Shown: positions 24,779 to 34,078, counted from the first letter of the stretch. The stretch is 64,000 nt of DNA from Vreelandella aquamarina (GCF_020075495.1 NZ_JABYQT010000001.1:124001-188000), one strand, 5' to 3'. A program made the numbers and translations. Notes: generated by a model not told the origin, from the letters alone.

Positions 24779-25912
24779 TTACCAACCGTAGAAGCGAGGC
24801 CAGGTCTGAACAGTACCATCGGGCAATATGGCCTGGTATTCGGGATGCTGTGCACCGGTCGCGCAGGCGTGATTGGGCAAAATGCGTAGTCGCGTACCAA
24901 TAGGGAAGCGCTCCAGGATGTTCTTGTCCGTCTCACCCACGTGGGAGAGCACGCCGTGCTCCTGATTGGCAGAACTCAGGATGTAGCCTTCCAGTAACGT
25001 TCCATCCTCGGTGCATACCTGACCAAAGCCAAAATCATGTGGTTGTTTCTGAGTGCCGCGGTCACGGCTCATGGCCATCCAGCCGGCATCGACAATCGCC
25101 CAGCCTTTCTCTTGCTGGTGGCCGATAACGGTGGTAAGAACGCTCAAGGCGATGTCGTCTTCTGTACACACGCCAACGTTACGCATCACCAGGTCAAACA
25201 GTACGTAGACACCAGCGCGCACTTCCGTTACACCGTCGAGCTGTTCTGCCGACAGGGCCGTCGGCGTCGATCCGACGCTGACAACCGGGCAGGGCAAGCC
25301 GGCTTCCCGTAGTCTCTCGGCAGCACGTACGGCGCCTGCACGCTCCTGTTCAGCAATAGCCTTCAGGGCTTCCGGGGTGTTGTAGTCATAGCTGGAGCCT
25401 GCGTGAGTCATGATGCCACCCATGCGCATGCCTGCCTCCTGCAGCACGCGGGCAATTTCCAGCAGCGCTTCCTCTTCCGGTTTGATGCCCGAGCGATGGC
25501 CGTCGGTGTCGATCTCGATCCACACGTCGAAGACGTCTTCGTGCGCCTTACCGAAACGGCCGATCTCCCGCGCCGTTTCGACATTGTCCACGATGATCTT
25601 TAGATCACAGCCGCGCTTTCGCAGGGCAAGCACCTGAGAAAGCTTGCTCGGCACAATGCCAACGGCATACAGAATGTCGGAAAACCCCGCCTCGAAGAAC
25701 TGCTCGGCTTCCTTGAGGGTGGAAACAGTGATGCCCTCGGCGCCAGCTTCCCGCTGTGCCCCAGCAACGGGCAGGCACTTGGCCGTCTTGACGTGCGGGC
25801 GAAAACGCACGCTGAGGGTGTTCATACGTTCCTGCATACGTTCGATATTGCGCTGCATGCGCGGCACATCGATGAGGGCGGCAGGCGTGTCGATTTCCTG
25901 GATACTGGTCAT
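24779..25912 (-). CDS. DSD1-family PLP- and metal-dependent D-hydroxyamino-acid lyase
   Basis: 377-residue alanine-racemase-fold enzyme. PLP lysine is K42 in RPHVKTAK. Near the C-terminus H348 and C350 (PNHACATG) form the H-x-C metal site seen in D-serine dehydratases and D-threo-3-hydroxyaspartate dehydratase; D-threonine aldolases and the hydroxyaspartate aldolase BhcC instead have Asp in that region. I therefore favour an ammonia-lyase, most likely on D-threo-3-hydroxyaspartate or D-serine, over an aldolase. It is divergent from a YheO/DauR-type regulator and next to a fold-type II hydroxyamino-acid ammonia-lyase, RidA and a dicarboxylate symporter. The ribosome site is weak, and the substrate is inferred. 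Confidence 0.8.
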   Translation of the reverse strand: MTSIQEIDTPAALIDVPRMQRNIERMQERMNTLSVRFRPHVKTAKCLPVAGAQREAGAEGITVSTLKEAEQFFEAGFSDILYAVGIVPSKLSQVLALRKRGCDLKIIVDNVETAREIGRFGKAHEDVFDVWIEIDTDGHRSGIKPEEEALLEIARVLQEAGMRMGGIMTHAGSSYDYNTPEALKAIAEQERAGAVRAAERLREAGLPCPVVSVGSTPTALSAEQLDGVTEVRAGVYVLFDLVMRNVGVCTEDDIALSVLTTVIGHQQEKGWAIVDAGWMAMSRDRGTQKQPHDFGFGQVCTEDGTLLEGYILSSANQEHGVLSHVGETDKNILERFPIGTRLRILPNHACATGAQHPEYQAILPDGTVQTWPRFYGW

Positions 25913-25952
25913 GGGGGCGCTCGTTCTGCAAACGTAATGGAGTTGATATATT

Positions 25953-25982
25953 GACAGATTGTCCAGATCTGAACAAACTGTC
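25953..25982. promoter_or_regulatory. 30-bp dyad operator in a divergent promoter
   Basis: Inverted repeat with 13 of 15 matching positions per arm: outer arms GACAGATTGT and ACAAACTGTC, and a perfect CAGATCTG at the exact centre (25964-25971). It lies between the DSD1-type gene and the regulator gene, so binding could control both. It is the natural candidate site for the adjacent regulator. Confidence 0.75.
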
Positions 25983-26011
25983 TAAAACATTCAGGAGCAC
26001 TGGCCTCTATC

Positions 26012-26641
26012 ATGACAAAACGTACTCCCGAGCAGCGCCTGCTGCTCGAGCAGATCAAACAGGTTGCCGAGGGACTCGCCAAAACGTTCACGCCCTTTTG
26101 CGAGATCGTGGTGCACGACCTGCTGGATCCTTCACATGCCGTGCTTGCCATTCACAACAACCTGTCTGGCCGCGAAGTCGGCCATCCGGCCACTGAACTG
26201 GGGCTAGCCCGCATCAAGGACGCCGAATTCGAGCAGGTCATTGCCAACTACCCGAACAGCTTTGCTGATGGCCGCCAGGTCAAAAGCACCTCGATCGGCA
26301 TCAAGGATTCCGAAGGCCGCTATATTGCAGCGCTGTGCATGAACATCGACCTCACGGTGTTTCAAGGCTTTCAGGGCATGCTGAACCAGTTCGTCGATAT
26401 TCAGACAGAGGCGCCAGCCAAGGAAACCTTTGACGCGGCGGGCGCTGATGCGATTCGTGCGCGTATCGATCAGTTCGCAGCGAGTATGGCCACCACGCCA
26501 CGTGCGCTGAAGGCAGAAGATCGTCGCGTCCTGGTCAAGGAGTTGAAGGCCGCCGGCCTGCTGGAGTTACGCCGCGCGATGGAGATCGTTGCCGCGCACC
26601 TGGGCGTCTCTCGTGCATCGGTCTACAGCTATGCGAAGTAA
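26012..26641 (+). CDS. YheO/DauR-type PAS-HTH transcription regulator
   Basis: 209 residues. The N-terminal YheO-like PAS domain (about 18-130; FCEIVVHDL, STSIGIKDSEGRYIAALCMNID) precedes a C-terminal DauR-type helix-turn-helix (about 165-208; LKAAGLLELRRAMEIVAAHLG, VSRASVYSYAK). DauR represses D-arginine use in Pseudomonas, and relatives often guard amino-acid catabolic genes. It probably senses the substrate or product of the flanking hydroxyamino-acid lyases and acts through the 30-bp dyad 30 bp upstream. The Shine-Dalgarno spacing (AGGAG, 16 nt) is long. Confidence 0.85.
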   Translation: MTKRTPEQRLLLEQIKQVAEGLAKTFTPFCEIVVHDLLDPSHAVLAIHNNLSGREVGHPATELGLARIKDAEFEQVIANYPNSFADGRQVKSTSIGIKDSEGRYIAALCMNIDLTVFQGFQGMLNQFVDIQTEAPAKETFDAAGADAIRARIDQFAASMATTPRALKAEDRRVLVKELKAAGLLELRRAMEIVAAHLGVSRASVYSYAK

Positions 26642-26773
26642 CCGCCCATTTTCAAGCCGATCACGAACCCGCTCGACACGTCGGCCATTGTGACAAGCGT
26701 CTTTTAAACATCCGCGATGTGCGTGGATATCCGTAGTGTATAGCCCAGGTGATGGGCCAGCAGGAGGTGCCTC

Positions 26774-27736
26774 ATGAACCATCTTCCCACCTTTGACGAT
26801 GTGGTCGCCGCATCCGAACGTATCAAGGGCTACGCCCGCCACACACCGGTGATGACATCGCGTACTGCTGATGAAGCGTTGGGGGCACAGATATTTTTCA
26901 AGTGCGAGAACTTTCAGCGTATGGGTGCCTTCAAGTTCCGTGGCGCCTTCAATGCGCTCTCGAAATTCAGTGCTGAACAGAAGCGGGCCGGTGTCGTGGC
27001 TTTCTCGTCCGGCAACCATGCCCAAGCCATCGCGCTATCAGCCAGAATCCTGGACATTCCTGCAACGATCGTGATGCCACACGATGCGCCGGCCGCCAAG
27101 GTAGCAGCAACACAAGGCTATGGTGGCAACGTCATATTTTATGACCGCTATACCGAGGATCGAGAACAGATTGGCCGCGACCTGGCCGAGAAACATGGCC
27201 AGACCCTGATTCCTTCTTATGATCACCCCGATGTTCTGACGGGCCAGGGCACGGCAGCCAAGGAGCTCTTCGAAGAAGTCGGTCCGTTGGATGCACTGTT
27301 TGTGTGTCTGGGCGGTGGTGGCTTGCTGTCGGGGTGCGCGCTAGCGGCCCGAGCGTTGTCTCCGGACTGCAAGGTGTATGGCGTTGAGCCCGAGGCGGGC
27401 AACGATGGGCAGCAATCGTTCCGCAGTGGTCAGATCGTTCATATCGATACACCCAAAACCATTGCTGATGGCGCCCAGACCCAGTATCTGGGCAAGGTGA
27501 CCTTTCCCATTATCCAGCGCAATGTCGACGACATCCTCACCGCGACGGATGCAGAGCTTGTTGACTGCATGGCCTTCATGGCCGAGCGCATGAAGATGGT
27601 GGTCGAGCCGACCGGCTGTCTTGGCTTCGCCGCAGCGCGGCAGATGAAGGCCGAGCTTGAGGGTAAACGCGTTGGCGTGATCATCAGTGGCGGCAACGTC
27701 GACATGGCAAGGTTTGCAAGCCTGCTGACCTCGTAA
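26774..27736 (+). CDS. Fold-type II PLP ammonia-lyase (threo-3-hydroxyaspartate/threonine type)
   Basis: 320 residues, the length of serine racemase, catabolic threonine dehydratase and L-threo-3-hydroxyaspartate ammonia-lyase (BhcB-like), without a regulatory ACT domain. PLP lysine K54 is in GAFKFRGA. The asparagine loop is SSGNHAQA, the phosphate cradle LGGGGLLSG, and a serine near the C-terminus (ISGGN) contacts the ring nitrogen. It has a strong AGGAGG ribosome site. With RidA downstream, an imine-releasing dehydration fits: hydroxyaspartate to iminosuccinate and then oxaloacetate. L-threonine or L-serine remain possible substrates. Confidence 0.85.
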   Translation: MNHLPTFDDVVAASERIKGYARHTPVMTSRTADEALGAQIFFKCENFQRMGAFKFRGAFNALSKFSAEQKRAGVVAFSSGNHAQAIALSARILDIPATIVMPHDAPAAKVAATQGYGGNVIFYDRYTEDREQIGRDLAEKHGQTLIPSYDHPDVLTGQGTAAKELFEEVGPLDALFVCLGGGGLLSGCALAARALSPDCKVYGVEPEAGNDGQQSFRSGQIVHIDTPKTIADGAQTQYLGKVTFPIIQRNVDDILTATDAELVDCMAFMAERMKMVVEPTGCLGFAAARQMKAELEGKRVGVIISGGNVDMARFASLLTS

Positions 27737-27846
27737 CCTTCTGATGGCCCGGTGACGGGCCATCCATATCCATTTCAATGTCCAGTCTTCAATCCTTCGA
27801 TTGAGGGTCAAGGCACCCCTTTGTCTCACATAAAGAGAAATGACCA

Positions 27847-28272
27847 ATGAATAAAGCCGTTCAACACACCGATATCCTTTGCCAGAACAGTTCAGAGATT
27901 TCTGCCCCCGGCGGCCACTACTCCCATGTATGCGTGGCAGGCGACCAGGTATTCATCTCGGGCCAGTTGCCTATCCAGCCGGATGGCACCCAATTGACCA
28001 ACCACTCTTTCGAAGAGCAGGCACGTCAGGTGCTCGAGAATGTCGATGCCTGTCTGGCATGCGTCGATCTCGATAGAACCAGGCTTACGCAGGTGCGTAT
28101 TTATGTCACCGATATCAACAACTGGCCACGCTTCAACGAGCTTTATGCCAGCTGGATCGGCGAGCACCGTCCCGCCCGCGCGGTGGCTGGCGTAGCACAG
28201 TTGCACTTCGGGTTTGGTGTCGAAGTGGAAGCCGTTGCGATGCTCAGACCGAATAACGAAACCCAGCAATAA
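27847..28272 (+). CDS. ridA: RidA-family reactive imine/enamine deaminase
   Basis: 141 residues, Rid/YER057c/UK114 fold. The conserved arginine is in RPARAVAGVAQL, with the GVEVEAVA strand after it and GQLPIQPDG near residue 38. RidA hydrolyses 2-aminoacrylate and related imines made by PLP ammonia-lyases, which suits its place 110 bp after one. This copy is a little longer at the N-terminus than housekeeping RidA (about 128 residues), so it may be a pathway-dedicated paralogue. Confidence 0.88.
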   Translation: MNKAVQHTDILCQNSSEISAPGGHYSHVCVAGDQVFISGQLPIQPDGTQLTNHSFEEQARQVLENVDACLACVDLDRTRLTQVRIYVTDINNWPRFNELYASWIGEHRPARAVAGVAQLHFGFGVEVEAVAMLRPNNETQQ

Positions 28273-28387
28273 CTTTTTCTAGCTAATTATTTGCTGTCAG
28301 CCAGCGGGTAAAACACTACGCCCATGTAAGTGCATCAAGCGTATAACGGCATATAAATCAATAAAATGCTGAAAAAGGAGTAACATA

Positions 28388-29761
28388 ATGATAAATAACA
28401 CCTCTCATTCACGCACTCGCCGTGGACCATTGTCTTTCTGGCGCAATATGCCGCTCTGGAAGAAGATATTCATCGCGCTAGCGCTGGGTCTGGTTCTGGG
28501 GGTAGTGCTCAATCAAACAGGTAATGCGGATATCGCCGCCAGCTTCAAACCGATCGGCGATCTTTTCATCCGCGCGATCACGATGTTGATCGTTCCGCTG
28601 ATCTTCGTTTCACTGGTCACTGGCGTCACCTCACTGCAGGATCTCGCTACCATGGGGCGGCTCGGAGCAAAAACGTTTGCTCTGTACCTGGTTTTGACAG
28701 CCGTGGCGATTTCGATTGGTCTTGCCTTATCGGCTATCTTCAAACCCGGCGTCGGTGTCGATATAGGCGCGGCCTCTGCCAGCAACGTAAACGCTAATGC
28801 CAGCGAAGCACCAACCATCACCGATACCCTTCTGGGGCTTGTTCCGACCAACCCGATTGAAGCGTTCGCGACCGCCAACGTGTTGCAGATTATCGTCTTT
28901 GCGGTCTTGTTCGGTATCGCGATCGTTCTCGCAGGCGATGTCGCTAAGCCCGTGAAGAATTTCTTCGATTCGGCTGCTGAAGTGATGTATCGGCTGACAT
29001 CGATCATCATCGCCTTTGCGCCCTATGGCGTGTTTGCGCTGATGGTCTGGGTGGCCGGTACCTATGGTCTCGACGTGTTGGCTCCGCTTGCCAAGGTCAT
29101 CGGCATGGTGTATCTCGGTTGCGCCATCCATGCACTTGTGGTTTACGGGGGGCTGATCAAGTTCGCCGCTCGGCTTAACCCCGTACGATTCTTCCAGGGC
29201 AGCGTCGAGCCGATGCTGGTCGCCTTTACCAACACCTCCAGTTCGGGAACGCTGCCGATCACGATGATGGCGGCCGAGCGCAACCTGGGCGTGTCACGCC
29301 GCATCTCTAGCTTCGTCCTGCCATTAGGCGCGACCATCAACATGGACGGTACGGCACTTTACCAAGGCGTAGTGGCTGTGTTCATTGCGCAGGCCTATGG
29401 TGTCGATCTAGGCACCAGCCAGTATGTAACGATCGTGTTGACCGCGACGCTGGCGTCCATCGGTACCGCCGGCGTGCCGGGTGCGGGGTTGATCATGCTG
29501 TCGCTGGTACTGACTTCAATCGGCCTTCCGCTCGAGGGCGTGGCCATCATCGCTGGCATCGATCGGATTCTCGATATGGCGCGTACGTCGATGAACGTAG
29601 TAGGCGACTGCGCGGTAACCTGCCTGGTCGCCCGTAGCGAAGGTGAGCTCGATCAAGCCGCCTACGACACCCCTCATGTACTCAGGTCCGATGACATGGT
29701 GGCGCCCGCAGAGACACATCAGGAGCAGACCCCACCTGCTCATGACCGCGCTGTTTCCTGA
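28388..29761 (+). CDS. Dicarboxylate/amino-acid:cation symporter (DAACS, GltP-like)
   Basis: 457 residues with eight membrane helices and two re-entrant loops typical of the glutamate transporter family. The serine-rich loop reads NTSSSGTLPI (around residue 280), with GATINMDGTALY after it and the substrate-site DMARTSMNVVGD near residue 400. AAAAGGAG precedes the ATG. It closes the presumed hydroxyamino-acid locus and has its own strong terminator, so it probably imports aspartate, hydroxyaspartate or a C4-dicarboxylate. Confidence 0.88.
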   Translation: MINNTSHSRTRRGPLSFWRNMPLWKKIFIALALGLVLGVVLNQTGNADIAASFKPIGDLFIRAITMLIVPLIFVSLVTGVTSLQDLATMGRLGAKTFALYLVLTAVAISIGLALSAIFKPGVGVDIGAASASNVNANASEAPTITDTLLGLVPTNPIEAFATANVLQIIVFAVLFGIAIVLAGDVAKPVKNFFDSAAEVMYRLTSIIIAFAPYGVFALMVWVAGTYGLDVLAPLAKVIGMVYLGCAIHALVVYGGLIKFAARLNPVRFFQGSVEPMLVAFTNTSSSGTLPITMMAAERNLGVSRRISSFVLPLGATINMDGTALYQGVVAVFIAQAYGVDLGTSQYVTIVLTATLASIGTAGVPGAGLIMLSLVLTSIGLPLEGVAIIAGIDRILDMARTSMNVVGDCAVTCLVARSEGELDQAAYDTPHVLRSDDMVAPAETHQEQTPPAHDRAVS

Positions 29762-29770
29762 TCTTTCCTG

Positions 29771-29806
29771 GAGAACGAGAGTCCCATCTCTCGTTCTCTT
29801 TCCGTT
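29771..29806 (+). terminator. Intrinsic terminator after the DAACS symporter
   Basis: Perfect 11-bp stem GAGAACGAGAG / CTCTCGTTCTC with a 6-nt loop, followed by TTTCCGTT. It begins 9 bp after the symporter stop. Confidence 0.85.
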
Positions 29807-29837
29807 ACAGACGTTTTGCCCTTGGAATTTTCCATTC

Positions 29838-30305
29838 ATGTTTAATCAACTCAAACAGCTGCTTGAAGAGCAACATGCGAACTTTCGCGTGATCGAACAC
29901 CCCCCTGAAGGCAAGTCCCAAAGCGTTGCCCAGATACGCGGTACGTCCGAGGAACAGGGAGCAAAGGCGATGCTGTGCAAGAGCAAGCACGATCCGAACG
30001 TGCTCATGCTGGCCATCTTGCCGGGCAACAAGAGACTGGACTTTCAAAAGGTCGCCAGCGCCATGGGGATAAAGAAAGCGACACTCGCAAGCCCGGAAGA
30101 GGCGACGCTTGAAACGGGCTGTCAAATCGGGGCCATCCCGCCGTTTTCGTTCTCACCTCGCATTCACTTACTGGTCGACCCTGCACTGGTAGAAGAGCAC
30201 GATGAAATTGCTTTCAATGCGGGTCGGCTCGATCGTTCGATGGTACTGAATACGCAGGACTACCTTCGGATTGCAAAGCCCGAGTTGCACTCCTTATGGA
30301 CCTGA
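29838..30305 (+). CDS. YbaK/aminoacyl-tRNA deacylase-domain protein
   Basis: 155-residue single-domain YbaK/ProX-type protein from ATG 29838. Typical elements are FRVIEHPPEGKSQSVAQIRG at the start, AKAMLCKSK with the key lysine, and IGAIPPFSF before the last strands. Relatives hydrolyse mischarged aminoacyl-tRNA. No strong ribosome site is visible. The end overlaps the next gene by 10 bp, so the two are probably translated together. Confidence 0.85.
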   Translation: MFNQLKQLLEEQHANFRVIEHPPEGKSQSVAQIRGTSEEQGAKAMLCKSKHDPNVLMLAILPGNKRLDFQKVASAMGIKKATLASPEEATLETGCQIGAIPPFSFSPRIHLLVDPALVEEHDEIAFNAGRLDRSMVLNTQDYLRIAKPELHSLWT

Positions 30306-30964
30306 GAAGCGCCAAGGCGCTGTCGCTGGATCTGGACGATACCCTCTGGGGGTTCGATGCTGCCGTCAGCCGTGCAGAAGTAGCGCTTCACCAATGGCTG
30401 CTGAAAAGTGCGCCATCTACCCGTGATGTACTGACGAGTTCGGCATCCCTGGGGCATTTTCGCAAAAAGATCGCCATCAGCCGACTCGATCTGGCACACG
30501 ACCCGGCGCTGCTGCGACGGGCGTCTATCCGTGAAATTCTTCGAATCGCAGGGGAAAACCCGGATCTATGCGATGAAGCCTATGATGTTTTCTATGCCGA
30601 GCGACAGCGCGTGGTGCTGTTTGATGACGTCTTGCCTGCGCTCGACTGGTTGAGTGCGCGTTATCCCATCGCGGCGATCACGAATGGCAATTCCGATCTC
30701 AATATCATCGGGCTCAAGCATTTTTTCCAGGTAACGATTGCAGCAAAAGAGGCGGGCGTGGCCAAACCGGAGCCCGCGATATTTCACGCAGCTGCACGGG
30801 CCCTTGACGTCACGCCCAATCAAATACTCCATATAGGCGATGACTGGCAGTTGGATGTCGAAGGCGCCCATTTGGCGGGACTGCAAACCGCATGGCTCAA
30901 GCGGGAAGGGGGGCGGTCAGTGGTGGTGGGCCGACAAAATCAAATGTCCCGGCTTTTACAATAG
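30296..30964 (+). CDS. HAD-superfamily (subclass IA) phosphatase
   Basis: 222 residues. HAD motif I is LSLDLDDTLW (nucleophile D12, acid D14), motif II the threonine of AAITNGN, motif III the lysine in GVAKPEPAIF, and motif IV HIGDDWQLDVEGA. The alpha-helical cap at about 20-90 places it with YigB-like small-molecule phosphatases (FMN or sugar phosphates). The gene overlaps the YbaK-type gene. The substrate is unknown. Confidence 0.87.
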   Translation: MDLRSAKALSLDLDDTLWGFDAAVSRAEVALHQWLLKSAPSTRDVLTSSASLGHFRKKIAISRLDLAHDPALLRRASIREILRIAGENPDLCDEAYDVFYAERQRVVLFDDVLPALDWLSARYPIAAITNGNSDLNIIGLKHFFQVTIAAKEAGVAKPEPAIFHAAARALDVTPNQILHIGDDWQLDVEGAHLAGLQTAWLKREGGRSVVVGRQNQMSRLLQ

Positions 30965-31045
30965 ATAGCTTGTTTGAGCTGTGCGACAAACTCAGGGTCG
31001 TTTAATGTTTGCCTATGGATGTTAAATGATCACCGGATACCCGAA

Positions 31046-31073
31046 AAAAACCACCCTCGAAAGGGTGGTTTTT
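31046..31073. terminator. Bidirectional terminator between HAD gene and lactate permease
   Basis: AAAAACCACCCT / AGGGTGGTTTTT stem (12 bp) with a CGAA tetraloop. A- and T-runs on both sides let it serve the two convergent genes. Confidence 0.93.
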
Positions 31074-31104
31074 ACGTTGCGAGCTATGCCATCTAGGCGA
31101 TTTA

Positions 31105-32796
31105 CTACATCAGTGTATCGGTGACGCCGAGAACGTAGAACGCGATCAGCGCGATGATGCCGGCAAAGGTGAGGTAGTAGATCGTCGGCAGAATGGTAAT
31201 GCGGATCGTCGCGCCCTCGCGGCCCAGAAGCCCCACGGTGGCAGACGCCGCGACCACGTTGTGAATGGCGATCATGTTACCCGCGGCAGCCCCTACGGCT
31301 TGAAGCGCGACCATCATTGCCGTCGACACCCCGAGGGTTTGTGCCACGTTGAACTGAAACTCCGAGAGCATCAGGTTCGAGACGGTGTTCGAGCCCGCAA
31401 TGAAGGCACCAAGTGCCCCGACGGCGGGCGCGAAGAGCGGGTAGATATCGCCCACGCCGTTGGCCACGGCCTGAGCCATCATTACCGGCATCGAAACCAG
31501 GTCCGCTCCGTTCACGCCGGAGTTGATCAGAATGCGCACCATCGGCACGGTGAACACCAGTACGAAGCCCGCGCCGAAAATGGTCTTGGTGGACTCGGAC
31601 ACCGCCGCCTTCAGCTGGCCGCCGTTCATCCGGTGCAGGAAGTAGGTGATCGCGACCACCGCCAGAATGATGCCGCCGGGCAGGTAGAGCGGCTGGACGC
31701 CGCCGCTGACGCCGGTTTCACCCAGGATATTGGCCCAGTTCAGGTTGATGGATGTCAGAGCCGCCTGCAGTGGCTCGATAGTGCGCGAGGCGACCAGAAA
31801 AAGTGCCAGCAGCACGTAGGGAATCCAGCCGCGGAAAGTAGACATCGGCGCCTGGCCCGTCACGTCGTCGAGCTTGATCTGCAGCTTGCCGATCCACTCG
31901 TCCGGCCAGGAGCTGGATTCCGGAAAGTCCCAGGTGTCCTTCGGCAGCAAGAAGCCTTTACGCGCCGCCGGTACCACGATGGCAAGGCCCACCATGGCGC
32001 CGATCATCGAGGGGAATTCCGGGCCAAGGAACACGCCGACCAGCATGTAGGGCACCACGAAGGCGATACCGGTGAAGATCGCAAATGGCGTGATCGATAG
32101 CCCCTCCTTCCAGGACTTGTTGGCGCCGAAGAAGCGCACCATCACGGTCACCAGAATCAAGGGCATCATAAGGCCCACGATGCCGTGGGTGATGACCACT
32201 TCGCTGGTGATCAGTCTGAAGAACACCTCCCAGGAGGAGCCGTTGGCGACCAGGCTTTCGGTAATGCCGTTACGGTCGAGCCCGGTGCCCACGCCCACGA
32301 TGATCGGTGTGCCCACCGCACCAAAGGAGACCGGCGTGGACTGCAGCATCATGCCCACGACCACGGCGGCCATGGCGGGGAACCCCAGTGCAACAAGCAA
32401 CGGCGCAGCCACGGCGGCGGGGGTGCCAAAGCCCGACGCACCCTCGATGAAGCAGCCAAACAGCCAGGCCACGATCAAGGCCTGCACGCGCCGGTCCGGG
32501 CTGATACCGGAGAAGCCGTTGCGAATGGCGGTGATGCCGCCGGAGTGCTTGAGCGTGTTGAGCAGCAAGATCGCGCCGAAGATGATCCACAAAAGGCCGG
32601 CGGTCTGGATAAGGCCCTGAATGGTCGAGGCCGCCACACGGTTAAACGACATGTCCCAGGCGGTCAGACCAATAATGGCGGCCGCAAGAAACACGATCGG
32701 CATGGCGATCTTGGCAGGTATCTTGAATCCAACGAGCAGAATGCCCGCCAGCAGTAGCGGTAGGAAAGCCAGAAGAGCTAGTATTGTTTCATTCAT
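31105..32796 (-). CDS. lldP: L-lactate/glycolate permease, LctP family
   Basis: 563 residues with about 12-14 membrane helices. The length and motifs fit LctP ([19 protein letters not shown] near residue 118; [17 protein letters not shown] near residue 455; [19 protein letters not shown] near residue 500). E. coli LldP and GlcA both carry L-lactate, D-lactate and glycolate, so glycolate uptake for the glc operon is as likely as lactate uptake. No lactate dehydrogenase gene is near. A TGGTA-T-TACCA palindrome about 120 bp upstream resembles the glc operator. Confidence 0.92.
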   Translation of the reverse strand: MNETILALLAFLPLLLAGILLVGFKIPAKIAMPIVFLAAAIIGLTAWDMSFNRVAASTIQGLIQTAGLLWIIFGAILLLNTLKHSGGITAIRNGFSGISPDRRVQALIVAWLFGCFIEGASGFGTPAAVAAPLLVALGFPAMAAVVVGMMLQSTPVSFGAVGTPIIVGVGTGLDRNGITESLVANGSSWEVFFRLITSEVVITHGIVGLMMPLILVTVMVRFFGANKSWKEGLSITPFAIFTGIAFVVPYMLVGVFLGPEFPSMIGAMVGLAIVVPAARKGFLLPKDTWDFPESSSWPDEWIGKLQIKLDDVTGQAPMSTFRGWIPYVLLALFLVASRTIEPLQAALTSINLNWANILGETGVSGGVQPLYLPGGIILAVVAITYFLHRMNGGQLKAAVSESTKTIFGAGFVLVFTVPMVRILINSGVNGADLVSMPVMMAQAVANGVGDIYPLFAPAVGALGAFIAGSNTVSNLMLSEFQFNVAQTLGVSTAMMVALQAVGAAAGNMIAIHNVVAASATVGLLGREGATIRITILPTIYYLTFAGIIALIAFYVLGVTDTLM

Positions 32797-32915
32797 GGGA
32801 GAAGGCCGCCCCGGTTATTTATTTGATGTACTTCACGTTCATCCAGCGTACAAGGCGCTGGACGCGACAGTGTGAAAGATACGGCCCGGCCACAAAAATA
32901 ACATCATTGGAAAAT

Positions 32916-32926
32916 TGGTATTACCA
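32916..32926. promoter_or_regulatory. GntR/FadR-type operator upstream of lldP
   Basis: Perfect palindrome TGGTA-T-TACCA, the same TGGT-N3-ACCA class as the glc operator at 23206. It sits in the 338-bp divergent gap between lldP and the GST gene. On the minus strand a TTGAGT box overlaps its upstream edge, consistent with repression of lldP. The rest of the gap shows no gene. Confidence 0.6.
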
Positions 32927-33134
32927 CTCAAGACGCTGCTGCCACCTTTGCCAGTGACGGCTGCAAGATCATAAGTTAATGTTTTGTATTGTATTTGTTG
33001 ATCTCGCTTAACGCGGGTGCTGTCAGTAACCATTAGACTAAAAGACAGGGTAGAAGCACTCTACCTGCCCGGCCAGCCGTTGATGCTCAACCAATCCCGA
33101 TGATTCCAGTTCGCTGATGACGAGGATAATAAAG

Positions 33135-33830
33135 ATGACGCGCACCCTTTATGACCTGTGTGGCCGTGATGAACGTCTGCGTTTTTCTCCCTACTGCTGG
33201 CGCGTTCGTATGGCGCTTGCTCACAAGGGGCTGGATTTCGATACCGTCGCCTGGCGGTTTGAGGACAAGCAGGCGCTGGCATTTGCCGATTACGACAAGG
33301 TGCCGGTGCTGTGCGATAACGACCAGGTGATTACCGACAGCTTCGACATCCTGCGCTACCTGGACAACACCTATCCGCACGCGCCGGTGCTGGGCGAGGG
33401 CACGAGCTTTCAGCGGGTACTGTTCTTCAAGCACTTTGTCGAACGCAGTATAAACTCGGCGCTGTTTCGTCTGGTGGCGATGGACCTGCTGATGGCTATT
33501 CATCCAGACGACCGGGCCTATTTTCGTGAAACCCGCGAGGCGCGCTTTGGGGCTCGCCTGGAGGAGGTGCATGACCCGGATGGGGCCAGAAAGCAGCTGG
33601 CAATGCTACTTGCCCCTGTGCGCGACCAGCTGGCGCAAACTGCTTTTCTGGATGGCGAGGCTCCCAGCGGTGCCGACTATCTGCTGTTTGGCAGCCTGAT
33701 GTGGGCGTATACCGTATCGCTTGAAACCCTGGGCGAGGCGAATGCGCCGGTTGAGGCGTGGTTTCAGCGCATGCTGGCGGTTCATGGTGGCGTTGCAGGC
33801 CAAGCCATCACGATTCGTGACCTGGTATGA
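33135..33830 (+). CDS. Glutathione S-transferase family protein
   Basis: 231 residues from ATG 33135 (AGGA 9 nt upstream); an ATG 18 bp earlier in frame has no spaced ribosome site. The thioredoxin-like N-domain has the putative active-site SPYCWRVRMAL and the cis-proline KVPVL, with ITDSFDILRYL binding the glutathione gamma-glutamyl group. A helical C-domain follows. The substrate is unknown, and no neighbour suggests one. Confidence 0.87.
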   Translation: MTRTLYDLCGRDERLRFSPYCWRVRMALAHKGLDFDTVAWRFEDKQALAFADYDKVPVLCDNDQVITDSFDILRYLDNTYPHAPVLGEGTSFQRVLFFKHFVERSINSALFRLVAMDLLMAIHPDDRAYFRETREARFGARLEEVHDPDGARKQLAMLLAPVRDQLAQTAFLDGEAPSGADYLLFGSLMWAYTVSLETLGEANAPVEAWFQRMLAVHGGVAGQAITIRDLV

Positions 33831-34078
33831 ATACTGGTTAGTGAGCGGATGCAGCGAATGTTTCAAGATTCATCATTACCTCTTTTTATTCTCCAACCTG
33901 CTGATAAATAAAGCGTTAGTGTGAATCGTGAGGGCGTCTGGCGAGGAATTTAAAAAAATCATGTTGCGATGCACAATAAGCACTGCTAGCTTGTGGATAG
34001 CAACGGCAGACGCCGACGCATCAGCATCGCTTCCAGTATGACCGAGTAGCGACCTGCTGGCTTACTCTAGGAGATGTC

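Noticed and set aside
24779..25912. Beta-hydroxyaspartate aldolase (BhcC) or D-threonine aldolase
   Set aside because: The C-terminal metal motif is H-x-C, as in dehydratases, whereas BhcC has Asp after HC (PGHCD). BhcA and BhcD genes are also absent.
33965..33973. PhaR operator before the phasin gene
   Set aside because: TGC-N3-GCA is too short and common in this GC range to claim as a site without binding or conservation data; it is only mentioned in the phasin entry.
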